A program made the position numbers and the translations under genes. DNA of 64,000 bases from Acidobacteriota bacterium (GTDB lineage Bacteria; Acidobacteriota; Terriglobia; Acidiferrales; UBA7541), in NCBI GenBank assembly GCA_003165465.1, contig PLUM01000069.1:25018-89017 (forward strand), written 5' to 3'. The notes below the pieces were generated by a model. It made no database searches and had not been told where the DNA came from. It saw nothing but the letters and a program-made list of their open reading frames with translations. How positions within the stretch are numbered: position 1 is the first letter of the stretch; each line of letters opens with the position of its first letter. Shown here piece after piece: positions 10,688-19,624 of this stretch.

Positions 10688-10777
10688 CGTTCTTCTCCGT
10701 GTCCCCTGTGTTAAGTTTTTTCGCCGGGAAAAACAAAAGTCTTAACACAGAAGACACAGAGAGTACGGAGAAAAACG
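10688..10777. repeat. Family D inverted repeat
   Basis: cttctccgtgtcccctgtgttaag ... cttaacacagaagacacagagagtacggag. Confidence 0.7.
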
Positions 10778-10848
10778 AAGTTCACCGCTGGCACCAGCGC
10801 CGGGACGGCTCGTGCGTCCCGGCGCGTGTTCGACCTGGCATGGCGAGA

Positions 10849-11184
10849 TTACGAGATGTGGCGCTGAACGGCTTTCTCGATCTGGTCGCGAGGGACCGCG
10901 CCGACGACTTGTTCGGCAACTTGGCCGCCCTTGAAGATCAGCAGGGTCGGAATACCACGGATGTTAAACTGGCCCGCGGAGTTCGAGTTTTCGTCGACAT
11001 TCAATTTCACGACTTTAATTTTTCCCGCGTAAGCGGTTGCAACCTCCGCGACCGTCGGAGCCAGCATCAGGCAAGGCCTGCACCACTCCGCCCAGAAATC
11101 GACCATCACGGGCTGAGTCTTGCTCGCCTCGATGACTTCCGCCTGAAACGTGCTATCCGTCACACTGTTAACATTTTCCGCCAT
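10849..11184 (-). CDS. trxA: thioredoxin with WCRPC active site
   Basis: 'PVMVDFWAEWCRPCLMLAPTVAEVA...KLNVDENSNSAGQFNIRGIPTLLIFKGGQ'. Confidence 0.93.
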   Translation of the reverse strand: MAENVNSVTDSTFQAEVIEASKTQPVMVDFWAEWCRPCLMLAPTVAEVATAYAGKIKVVKLNVDENSNSAGQFNIRGIPTLLIFKGGQVAEQVVGAVPRDQIEKAVQRHIS

Positions 11185-11269
11185 GAGATCCCTTTCCAAT
11201 GGGAAGTACCGGCGACATCTTAGCCGATTTTTCCCTGCTCCGATTAGATGAAGTTAAACCCATTCGGTT

Positions 11270-12709
11270 TCAGGTTTTCCACGCCAATTCGTACAGCCCT
11301 GCATATCGCTTCGCGGACACTTGCCAGGAGAAATCCCTGGCCATGCCGTTCCTCTGGAGGCCGCGCCACACCGCCGGTTCGTTCCGAAAGATAAAGAGTG
11401 CCTGGTGGATCGCCCCGATGAGGTCTGCGCTATTATACGCCTGAAACTTGAATCCGGTACCACCTCCCGTCGCGGGATCGAAAGCCTCAATCGTGTCGTC
11501 CAAGCCTCCCGTGGCCCGGACGACCGGCACCGTGCCGTACTTCAAGCTGTAGATCTGATTCAATCCGCACGGCTCGTACCGGGAAGGCATCAGGAAAATA
11601 TCCGCGCCCGCTTCGACCTTATGCGCGAGGATATTGTCGTACGCCACTTTCACGCTGAATTTCGCGGGATTTTTTTTCGCCAGCTTGCGGAACAGCTCTT
11701 CGTATTTCGCTTCGCCCGTCCCGAGAGCGACAATCGCCAGATCCTCGGCCAGCAACTCGGCCGCAATTTCCTCGATCAGATCGAAACCCTTTTGTCCGGC
11801 AAACCGCGAAACAATCCCAATCACCGGCTTGTTCACGGATCTCGCGGGCAGGCCGAACACTTTCAGCAAATCCTTTTTGCAGGCCACCTTGCCCGACAAA
11901 TCCTTCGCCGAATAGAGCGAGGCGATGATTTTGTCCCGCTCCGGGCTCCACGCCGCGTAGTCCACGCCGTTCAGAATTCCCGTGAGGCGGTCCGCGCGAT
12001 TCCGCACGACGCCGTCGAGACCGTGGCCGTACTCCTCGGTTTTAATTTCCTCGGCGTATTTCGGGCTAACCGTCGTCAGGTAGTCGGAAAAAATCAGCGC
12101 GCCTTTCAGAAAATTGACCTGCCCATAGAATTCCAACCCGTCGATACCAAACAAACTATTCGGCAATCCAATTTTCTTCATCGCCCCCGGAGGAAACGCG
12201 CCTTGATAGCCCATATTGTGAATGGTGAAGACCACGGGCAACTTCCGCACCGCGTCGTCCTTGGCGTAGCGTGTCCGCAACAGCGCGGGCACCAGTGCCG
12301 TTTGCCAGTCGTGGCAGTGAATCACATCAGGCATCCAAACGTGCTTGCAGAACTCGATGGCCGCACCCGAAAACTCCGCAAAGCGCTCGGCGTTATCCGG
12401 ATAATCCTTCCCTGCCTCGCCATACAACTGCTCGCGATCGAAGTATTCCGCATCATCCACGAAGTAATAGTGGACGCCGTGCAGCGTCCCGCCCGGGACG
12501 ATGGCCGGAAAACGCGAGCCGCCGCCCATCGGAACCGTAAGGCTCGCCACAGGACCGGCCGACGCCCGCGTGTTGCGGTAACGAGGCAGCAGCACCGCCA
12601 TTTCATGGCCGAGCGCAGCCAGCGATTTGGGCAGCGCCTCGATCACATCCGCCAAACCGCCCGTCTTCGAAAATGGAAGCCCTTCCGCCGCAACAAAAAG
12701 TATTTTCAT
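11270..12709 (-). CDS. glgA: glycogen synthase (GT5)
   Basis: MKILFVAAEGLPFSKTGGLADVIEALPKSLAALGHEMAVLLPRY...'GILNGVDYAAWSPERD'...'MPSRYEPCGLNQIYSLKYGTVPVVRATGGLDDTI'. Confidence 0.96.
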   Translation of the reverse strand: MKILFVAAEGLPFSKTGGLADVIEALPKSLAALGHEMAVLLPRYRNTRASAGPVASLTVPMGGGSRFPAIVPGGTLHGVHYYFVDDAEYFDREQLYGEAGKDYPDNAERFAEFSGAAIEFCKHVWMPDVIHCHDWQTALVPALLRTRYAKDDAVRKLPVVFTIHNMGYQGAFPPGAMKKIGLPNSLFGIDGLEFYGQVNFLKGALIFSDYLTTVSPKYAEEIKTEEYGHGLDGVVRNRADRLTGILNGVDYAAWSPERDKIIASLYSAKDLSGKVACKKDLLKVFGLPARSVNKPVIGIVSRFAGQKGFDLIEEIAAELLAEDLAIVALGTGEAKYEELFRKLAKKNPAKFSVKVAYDNILAHKVEAGADIFLMPSRYEPCGLNQIYSLKYGTVPVVRATGGLDDTIEAFDPATGGGTGFKFQAYNSADLIGAIHQALFIFRNEPAVWRGLQRNGMARDFSWQVSAKRYAGLYELAWKT

Positions 12710-12898
12710 AATGAGTTCAAGGCTTCCACCGTACTGAAAGGCGTTCAAGGCGTCAAGAACGGCGCGCAATCACACGGCCTAGGCTCGCAAATTGCCCCCC
12801 AATGAAGTGGTTCGGCCCAGTTCACAGACTACATGAGTTGCGCCCCGCGAGACTTACCGGGCGCGCAACCATGCCTCCTCTTGGTACACTTCCTAACC

Positions 12899-13675
12899 AT
12901 GTCACCCGAGAAACTGGGACAGCATTTTCTTGCCGACGAGAGTTGGCTGGATCGAATCGAGGACGAGGTTCGGATCGACGGCGGAACGTGGGTGGAAATC
13001 GGCGCCGGGCACGGAGAAATGACGACGCGCCTCGCGCGACGCGCAAGCAAAGTGCTCGCCATCGAACTCGACCCGAGCGTTGCCCGCAGGTTGCGCAATG
13101 TCACCGCGCTCTGCAAGAACGTCGAAGTGGTCGAAACCGACGTGCTGGCCGCCGATTTTGAGAAATTGACGGGCGGCGCGCGTTTTTCCGTCTATGGAAA
13201 TTTGCCGTACTACATTACTTCGCCCATCCTGCACCGCCTGTTCGAGCACGCCGAACGGATCGCGGCAATTCACATTGTGATTCAGTATGAGGTTGCGGCG
13301 AGAATTGTTGCGCCGCCGGGACGGCGCGATTACGGATATCTCTCCGTGGCTTCGCAGTGGTTCGGGAGGCCGGAAATTGCCCTCCGCATTCCCCCGGGCG
13401 CGTTTCAGCCGCCGCCGAAAGTCGAATCCGCACTCGTGAGTTTCCACATGCCGGGAGCGCGCGTGGAGCATTCGATCGAGGACGAACACGCGTTCCTCGA
13501 TTTCGTGAAGGAATGTTTTGCGCAGAAAAGAAAAACGCTGCGCAACAATCTCCGCGCGCGGCTCGGGACGCGTGCCGGAGAAGTTTTGCGGGAGGCGTGC
13601 CTCGCGCCGGACGCCCGCGCCGAACAGCTCACCATCGCGCAGTTTGCCGCGCTATTCCGCCTGGCGCGCGCATAG
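12899..13675 (+). CDS. rsmA: 16S rRNA (adenine(1518)-N6/adenine(1519)-N6)-dimethyltransferase
   Basis: MSPEKLGQHFLADESWLDRIEDEV...'WVEIGAGHGEMTTRLARRASKVLAIELDPS'...'VYGNLPYYITSPIL'. Confidence 0.95.
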   Translation: MSPEKLGQHFLADESWLDRIEDEVRIDGGTWVEIGAGHGEMTTRLARRASKVLAIELDPSVARRLRNVTALCKNVEVVETDVLAADFEKLTGGARFSVYGNLPYYITSPILHRLFEHAERIAAIHIVIQYEVAARIVAPPGRRDYGYLSVASQWFGRPEIALRIPPGAFQPPPKVESALVSFHMPGARVEHSIEDEHAFLDFVKECFAQKRKTLRNNLRARLGTRAGEVLREACLAPDARAEQLTIAQFAALFRLARA

Positions 13676-13832
13676 CAGCACGGAAGATAGTCGCTTCAGG
13701 TCGGAGATTTTCGAACGCCACAAAAAAGCCCCGGGTCTAAAGACCCGGGCTACAGCATTGCCGAGGGGCTTGCCGGATTACAGTAGACCGCCTCTTCAGA
13801 GGCGGGGGTTTTCCGCAAGGCCATCCACACGT

Positions 13833-14579
13833 CTACTGCTTTTCCTGCAAGATGCCGAGAAGCCGATCCGGATAGTCCGTAAGAATCCCGTCCACATCCG
13901 CTGCAATCATTTGCCGCATCTGCTCCGGCTCGTTAATTGTCCAGGCCGCCACTTGCAAACCAGCGCGGTGGGCCCTCTCGACGACGGCGGGCGTAATGAG
14001 ATCTCCGCGCGCGACAAGCTGACGCGCTCCGGCTCGCACCGTGCCCTCAACTAAATCATTCGATTCGCTCTCCCACAGCAAGCCGGTCATCATGGTGGAA
14101 TCGATCCGGTGAACCGTATTAAGCGTGGCCGCGTCAAACGACAGAATCACGATCTGCGCCGACGCGTTCCGGTCACGCAACCCTGCAACCACGGTATGCT
14201 CGATGCCCCACGCCGAACCGCTTTTAATTTCCAGATAACAAATAATGTCCTTCTCTATCACGAAATCGAGAATTTCCACGAGCGTGGGCACGCGTTCCCC
14301 GGCAAAGGACTTCCCTTCGCGCTCACCAAACCACGAGCCGGCATCCAGCATGCGAATTTGATTGAGCGGCAGCAAATGCACCTCGCCGTGGCCGCTCGTC
14401 GTGCGGTCCAGCGTCAAATCGTGCATGGCAATGACGTGCACATCCCGCGTGATTTGCAGATCGGTTTCAATGAAGCGCGCGCCCAATTCCACGGCGCGGC
14501 GAAACGCTGCCATCGTATTTTCAGGCGCGTATCCGGAAGCGCCCCGATGGGCGATAGTCCATATGGATTTCGCGCACAT
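13833..14579 (-). CDS. glycerophosphodiester phosphodiesterase
   Basis: 'TIAHRGASGYAPENTMAAFRRAVELGARFIETDLQITRDVHVIAMHD' GDPD signature. Confidence 0.93.
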   Translation of the reverse strand: MCAKSIWTIAHRGASGYAPENTMAAFRRAVELGARFIETDLQITRDVHVIAMHDLTLDRTTSGHGEVHLLPLNQIRMLDAGSWFGEREGKSFAGERVPTLVEILDFVIEKDIICYLEIKSGSAWGIEHTVVAGLRDRNASAQIVILSFDAATLNTVHRIDSTMMTGLLWESESNDLVEGTVRAGARQLVARGDLITPAVVERAHRAGLQVAAWTINEPEQMRQMIAADVDGILTDYPDRLLGILQEKQ

Positions 14580-14772
14580 TCAGACTTCATCCTTGGCGGC
14601 ATATAACATGTCCGACATAATCTTATCCCGCCATCCTACCAGACAGAGCCGCCGCGTCTGAGAGCGAACATCAATAAATGTGTCCTGAAATGTTCGAGGG
14701 CAAAACCCCGCACAGGGAAAATCTTATGATGGACTGAAAATTCCCCGGATAGAGTTTCCGTCCCGGAGGGAG

Positions 14773-15237
14773 CTACTTCTTGGATCGGTCCCTCAACAGG
14801 CCCTTTAGTTCGGACATGAATTCCTTCACATCCTTGAAATCCAAATAGACCGAGGCGAAGCGAACGTAGGCGACTTTGTCTAGTTTCTTGATGCGATTCA
14901 TCAAAAGTTCGCCGATTTCGCTGGTCTTGCGCTCGCGCTCGGGAGCTTCATGGACGAAACGCTCCACTTCATCCACCAGCGATTCGAGCTTGGCCATGGC
15001 AACGGGCCGCTTCTCGCACGATTTCAGCAGCCCTTGCAGAATTTTCTGACGGTCGAAACGCTCGCGGCGTCCGTCCTTCTTGATCAGCATGTACGGAATT
15101 TCATCGATGCGCTCGTAGGTTGTGTATCGCCGTCCGCACTTGAGGCATTCGCGGCGACGGCGAATCAGATCGCCGGCGCGCCCCTCGCGCGAATCGAGCA
15201 CCTTGTCTTCGATGGCCGAACAGAATGGACACTTCAC
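14773..15237 (-). CDS. nrdR: transcriptional repressor NrdR
   Basis: MKCPFCSAIEDKVLDSREGRAGDLIRRRRECLKCGRRYTTYERI zinc ribbon + ATP cone; 154 aa. Confidence 0.96.
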   Translation of the reverse strand: MKCPFCSAIEDKVLDSREGRAGDLIRRRRECLKCGRRYTTYERIDEIPYMLIKKDGRRERFDRQKILQGLLKSCEKRPVAMAKLESLVDEVERFVHEAPERERKTSEIGELLMNRIKKLDKVAYVRFASVYLDFKDVKEFMSELKGLLRDRSKK

Positions 15238-16394
15238 CGCGTCGAATCCCCCTGCAATTTTTCATTGCCAGCGCCCGAAGAATTCCCACCTTCGCCGCCA
15301 GGGACACCGATGTGTTTGCCTACTTCCTCGGCCTCGGCTTCGGCGCGCGCCAGTTGCCGCAAATCGCCCATGGACAGGCCTTCGTGAATCAGCAGCGGGA
15401 TGCCGGCCAGCGTGCATCCGGCAAACGTGACAATCCAGAGGACCACCGCGATGGCGGCCGCCGGCTCCGCTTCCACTCCGAAAAGTTTTGTCAACGCGAT
15501 AAAGCTGGCGATTTGCGCTCCGCCACCGACTCCGGGAAGCTGCAACACGGACCCAACCATGGTTACGGCCAGCAGCAGCATCGCTCCCGGAAAATTCATG
15601 CTGGTGTGGGGAAAAGCTTCCCCAAACGCGCGCGCCACCCAAAGGTAAATCAACACCACAAGGCCCCAATGCATCGAAGTATAGAAAATGGCCGCCAGCA
15701 AGTCGGATGTGGTTCGAATCGCCTGCAGCCCTTCGCTGATTCCGGTAATTGCCGAAGCGAAGCGCGACCGAAACCCTCCCGCCGAACGCCAGCGCTCCAG
15801 GCCGCGATCCAGAATCGCCGCTCCGTGCGAGCGGTAAACGGCCAGCATCAAAACCAGTCCCGACACTGCGACAAACAACAGCCAGGCGCCATTCCGCGCG
15901 CTATCGACCCAATTCATATCCACGCCGGCATCGGACAGGCGATTGGGAAATACCAGCAAGGTAAGGCAGGCAATGACCGCGGCAGCCACGAAATCGCAGA
16001 AGCGCTCCAAAAAGAAGATCCCGAACATACTGGCCGCGGGCAGCCGCTCTTTGCGCGCGAGCAGAAGAGGACGTATGGGCTCGCCGACGCGCCCGAGAAC
16101 GAAAATCGAGGCGAACCCAATCAAGGTTCCCGCATACGTACTCGCAAACTTCGTGGGACCAACGTACTTGCAGAATCGCTGCCACCGAACGGCGCGGATC
16201 GCAAAACACACGTAAATCGCAATCAGGCTAAGCAGAAGGAGGAAAAGGTTCGCCTGGCCGACGCTGTGGATGAATTTCCCCCACGTAAAGTCGGCCAAAT
16301 GAATCTTGTGCCGCGAATTATAGGCAAGCGCGACGAGGCCGGCCAAAACAATCAGTGCGATGAGTATTCTTCGAAGTCTTCCACGCATTCGCAC
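15234..16394 (-). CDS. lysylphosphatidylglycerol synthase-like (UPF0104) membrane protein
   Basis: 386 aa polytopic; 'GEPIRPLLLARKERLPAASMFGIFFLERFCD'; overlaps the nrdR start by 4 bp. Confidence 0.85.
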   Translation of the reverse strand: MRMRGRLRRILIALIVLAGLVALAYNSRHKIHLADFTWGKFIHSVGQANLFLLLLSLIAIYVCFAIRAVRWQRFCKYVGPTKFASTYAGTLIGFASIFVLGRVGEPIRPLLLARKERLPAASMFGIFFLERFCDFVAAAVIACLTLLVFPNRLSDAGVDMNWVDSARNGAWLLFVAVSGLVLMLAVYRSHGAAILDRGLERWRSAGGFRSRFASAITGISEGLQAIRTTSDLLAAIFYTSMHWGLVVLIYLWVARAFGEAFPHTSMNFPGAMLLLAVTMVGSVLQLPGVGGGAQIASFIALTKLFGVEAEPAAAIAVVLWIVTFAGCTLAGIPLLIHEGLSMGDLRQLARAEAEAEEVGKHIGVPGGEGGNSSGAGNEKLQGDSTR

Positions 16395-16528
16395 GTGAGG
16401 TTACCCGTTGCGGTGAGGCAGTGTCAAGAAATGACGTAAAGAGGCTTTTTAAATTGTGCGGTTTCACGAACTTGCATCTTTTGAAAGAATCTCACTAATG
16501 CGCGCGGCAGCGCAGGTTCTTGTTGTTC

Positions 16529-16606
16529 TAGTAGCACAGGCTTCAGCCTGTGTTCTTTTGACTTTCGCTTGCCACAAATCAAACCCCGCAGGCTGAAGCC
16601 TGTGCC
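16529..16606. repeat. Family A two-arm palindromic repeat
   Basis: gtagcacaggcttcagcctgtgttcttttgactttcgcttgccacaaatcaaaccccgcaggctgaagcctgtgccac. Confidence 0.9.
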
Positions 16607-16621
16607 ACTGAAAAATTCCAG

Positions 16622-17539
16622 CTATTCGTAGAACTGCGGCGATTTCTTGAGCTTCGCGTTGCCGGCGATATCGTGCTGAATCCAAAGCTGCGCGCCGGTT
16701 TTCTTCAGGAAGGCGGAGATCACCAATCGGCTCGCGCGCGTCTGCTCCTGATTGAACTCGAACGTCGGAACGCGATCGAGCGCCTGCTCCGCCGGATAGT
16801 GATAGAGATCGCCGGACAGCACGACCCCGCCGGTCTTTGCCAGCTTCACGTACAACACCTGGTGGCCCTGCGTGTGCCCGGGAGCGGATTTGACGATGAC
16901 CGTGCCGTCGCCGAACACGTCATCCTCGCCGTCCTTGAGATCGCTCTTGAGGATAATCGTTTTGCTCTTCTGCAAGTCCGAAAACGTCGAGGGCTGAAGC
17001 GAACCGGAAAATTTTCCGCCGAACATCGCGTCATGTTCGAGTTGCGGCACGATCCAGGTGGCCCCCGCGAATTCATTCGCGTTGGCCGTGTGATCGTAGT
17101 GATAGTGCGAAAGCGCAAGATACGTGATGTCGGCTGGCGAGTAACCGATTTCCGCGAGCTGTGCCTGGAGCGACTTGTCCACGTCCGCTTCTCGCGTCTG
17201 CCCGTCCGGGAGCGTGACGTGCTCGGTGACCATGTGGCCCGACGGCGTCCAGGATTTGTCCGGAATCGCGCCGGTGTCCCACACCAGCGTTCCCTTGGGA
17301 TGCGCAATCAGAAAACAGGCGATCGACATGTCCGTGGTCGCCACATCTTCCTTTTTCAAATTGAAGCGGCCCATGTCCGGGTTGTGCAGCACGCCGCAAT
17401 CGAACACGTACAGCCGCACCGAGCGCGGCGCTTGCGCCTTATGCGACGCGGAGGATTCGCTCTGCCCGCCGCCCCGTGCGTGAGCCGCGAACAGAAGCGC
17501 CAAGGTCGCCAGTACCAGCCCAATCGTGTTGCGTTTCAT
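16622..17539 (-). CDS. MBL-fold hydrolase, N-acyl homoserine lactonase-like, secreted
   Basis: 'LALSHYHYDHTANANEF', 'GHTQGHQVLYVKL', 'VLSGDLYHY'; architecture resembles AHL-lactonase family members; substrate not determinable. Confidence 0.78.
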   Translation of the reverse strand: MKRNTIGLVLATLALLFAAHARGGGQSESSASHKAQAPRSVRLYVFDCGVLHNPDMGRFNLKKEDVATTDMSIACFLIAHPKGTLVWDTGAIPDKSWTPSGHMVTEHVTLPDGQTREADVDKSLQAQLAEIGYSPADITYLALSHYHYDHTANANEFAGATWIVPQLEHDAMFGGKFSGSLQPSTFSDLQKSKTIILKSDLKDGEDDVFGDGTVIVKSAPGHTQGHQVLYVKLAKTGGVVLSGDLYHYPAEQALDRVPTFEFNQEQTRASRLVISAFLKKTGAQLWIQHDIAGNAKLKKSPQFYE

Positions 17540-17773
17540 CGTCGTATCCCCCTCGTTTTTCTTGTGGCGCAGGCTTCAGCCTGCGCCGTCCAGCAGAGCG
17601 CCAGCCCGCGCAGTGTAATATGCCCGCGGCGTTTTCGTGGCGTTCTTTTTGCTCCAATTCTTTTCCGGATTTGGATATCTGCGAAAAACTGGCCGCGGGC
17701 TTCGCCCTGCTTTACCGCGCAGGCTGAAGCCCGTGCCACTGCACATCCGTTTGCCTGGCTACAGTGACTTGAA

Positions 17774-18808
17774 TTAGTGAATGGAATTCAATATTTCGCG
17801 TGCTTTTGCCGCAATCCCCGTCGGCAAGAACGTATATCCCAGGCCACTCGCCATCTGCTGTCCATCCATCAGCGCCCAGTTCCAGAACTCCTTCAGCGCC
17901 TCGATGCGCGCCGGATTCATGCCCGATGCTACCGCATAGACCCTCGTAAAACTCACCACGGGATACGCCTCTTTCCCCTCCGCATTCGTCAGCGATACGC
18001 CGAGATCCGCGAGAATACTCTTTTCGTTCCCGGCACACGCGGCCGTAATGCTCGCCGGCGTCGCGCGAATGAACCGCCCCGCCGCGTTCTCCACGCTGCC
18101 GTATCCAATATCTTTTCGCCGCGCGTAATTCAGCTCCACATAACCAATCGCGCCCGGCGTCCCGCTCACCTTCGCCACCATATCCTCGCTGCGATTGGTC
18201 TCCACGCCCAGCGGCCAGGCGGGCGAAGGGGTCTTCCCGATCCTCGATTTCCATTCCGCACTGGTCTTGCTCAGGAAATCCGTCAGAATATAATTGGATC
18301 CCTTGCCCGCGCTTCGATGCACGATGACAATCGGCAAATCGGGCAGGCCCGCGCCAGGGTTCAGCTTTGCGATTCTTTCGTCCTTCCAGTTCTTGATCTT
18401 TCCCAGGAAAATATCCGCCAGCAATTCGCCGGAAAATCGCAGCTCATGCTCGCCCGGCAACTTGTAGATGGGGACGATGGCCACAAGCGCCGTCGGAAAC
18501 TGCACCAGAGGATTTTTCCCCTTGTGCATCTGAGCTTCGGTCAGCGGCACTTCGCCAGCCCCAAAATCGCCCACGCCTTGTTCTATCTCCTTTAGGCCTT
18601 CCGAATTGCCCATCGGCAGATACGTCACATGCACAGTCGGATTCAACTTCCCGTACTGTTCCATCCACGCGGCGTACAGAGGACTCGGAACGTTCGATCC
18701 CGATCCGACCAGCGCAATCGTCTGCTGCGCAGAGAGCGGCGCAGTCGCGATTCCAATCCACAACGCAACCAGGAGAAAAACACACACTCTTCGCTTAAAT
18801 GGCGCCAT
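17774..18808 (-). CDS. pstS: phosphate ABC transporter substrate-binding protein
   Basis: 'GSGSNVPSPLYAAWMEQYGKLNPTVHVTYLPMGNSEGLKEIEQGVGDFGAGEVPLTEAQM...VHRSAGKGSNYILTDFLS'; no pstCAB in window. Confidence 0.9.
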   Translation of the reverse strand: MAPFKRRVCVFLLVALWIGIATAPLSAQQTIALVGSGSNVPSPLYAAWMEQYGKLNPTVHVTYLPMGNSEGLKEIEQGVGDFGAGEVPLTEAQMHKGKNPLVQFPTALVAIVPIYKLPGEHELRFSGELLADIFLGKIKNWKDERIAKLNPGAGLPDLPIVIVHRSAGKGSNYILTDFLSKTSAEWKSRIGKTPSPAWPLGVETNRSEDMVAKVSGTPGAIGYVELNYARRKDIGYGSVENAAGRFIRATPASITAACAGNEKSILADLGVSLTNAEGKEAYPVVSFTRVYAVASGMNPARIEALKEFWNWALMDGQQMASGLGYTFLPTGIAAKAREILNSIH

Positions 18809-19104
18809 GTGATGTCCCTTTTCCCAGCCCTAACGGCTGTGCCTGCCTCGGTTTTTTGTTTTCTTGAGCTTCGACCGTGGAGCTATTTTATACATTTAAC
18901 TGTCGAAGTATCACGGCAGGTTGCGGCAATGTTCATGCGGAGCACTCCCCCAGTAGCGCAGGCTTCAGCCTGCGGGGTTTTGATTTGTGGCAAGCTAAAT
19001 TCAAAAGAGCGTAGGCTGCGGCGCGCGCTTCTGGCGTACCGGCGTTGCGCCGCATTTGGAGCAACGCCGGTACAAAACAATCATTGCGCGGAGGGGCCGC
19101 AGGG

Positions 19105-19491
19105 CTACTGCGCGGCGCCTTCCATGATGAACACGCGGCTCTTCGCCGAGCCATGCCGGATCGGCTTGATCGCATCATACGCAGGGGAATCCTCCCAGGC
19201 TTTCGCTTTATCGAAGCTTTCGAATTGAATGACCACGAAGCGCTTGGGCGCATCGCCTTCGATGGAAAGGTTCTTGCCACCGCGAATCACGTAGCGGACA
19301 TTGAAGGGAGCGAGCGTTCCCGGCGTCTTTTCCGCATACTCCTTAAATTTAGCCGCATCCGTCACATCGACTTCCGCGACCACGTAGCCGGGCAACGGAT
19401 TGACTGGCCGCGCATGGATCGCCCTGCCCCCCGCCACGCCGATCACGCTTCCAACGAGCACTCCCAACATTATTTTGTAATTCGTCTTCAT
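19105..19491 (-). CDS. DUF1330-like secreted protein
   Basis: 'YVVAEVDVTDAAKFKEYAEKTPGTLAPFNVRYVIRGGKNLSIEGDAPKRFVVIQFESFDKAKAWEDSPAYDAIKPIRHGSAKSRVFIMEG'. Confidence 0.88.
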   Translation of the reverse strand: MKTNYKIMLGVLVGSVIGVAGGRAIHARPVNPLPGYVVAEVDVTDAAKFKEYAEKTPGTLAPFNVRYVIRGGKNLSIEGDAPKRFVVIQFESFDKAKAWEDSPAYDAIKPIRHGSAKSRVFIMEGAAQ

Positions 19492-19590
19492 GAATTCCTT
19501 CCCTCCCTTTGCGTTTGCGTGAGCCCGCGCGAACAGCCGTGCCCATCGCGTGCCCACTCCATACACCCGCCTCATGCAACCGTCAAGATT

Positions 19591-19620
19591 TAGTAGCACA
19601 GGCAGAGTGCCTGTGCTACT
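19591..19620. repeat. short palindrome GTAGCACAGGCAGAGTGCCTGTGCTAC
   Basis: tagtagcacaggcagagtgcctgtgctact; a second partial copy at 33974-33997. Confidence 0.7.
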
Positions 19621-19624
19621 GGAA

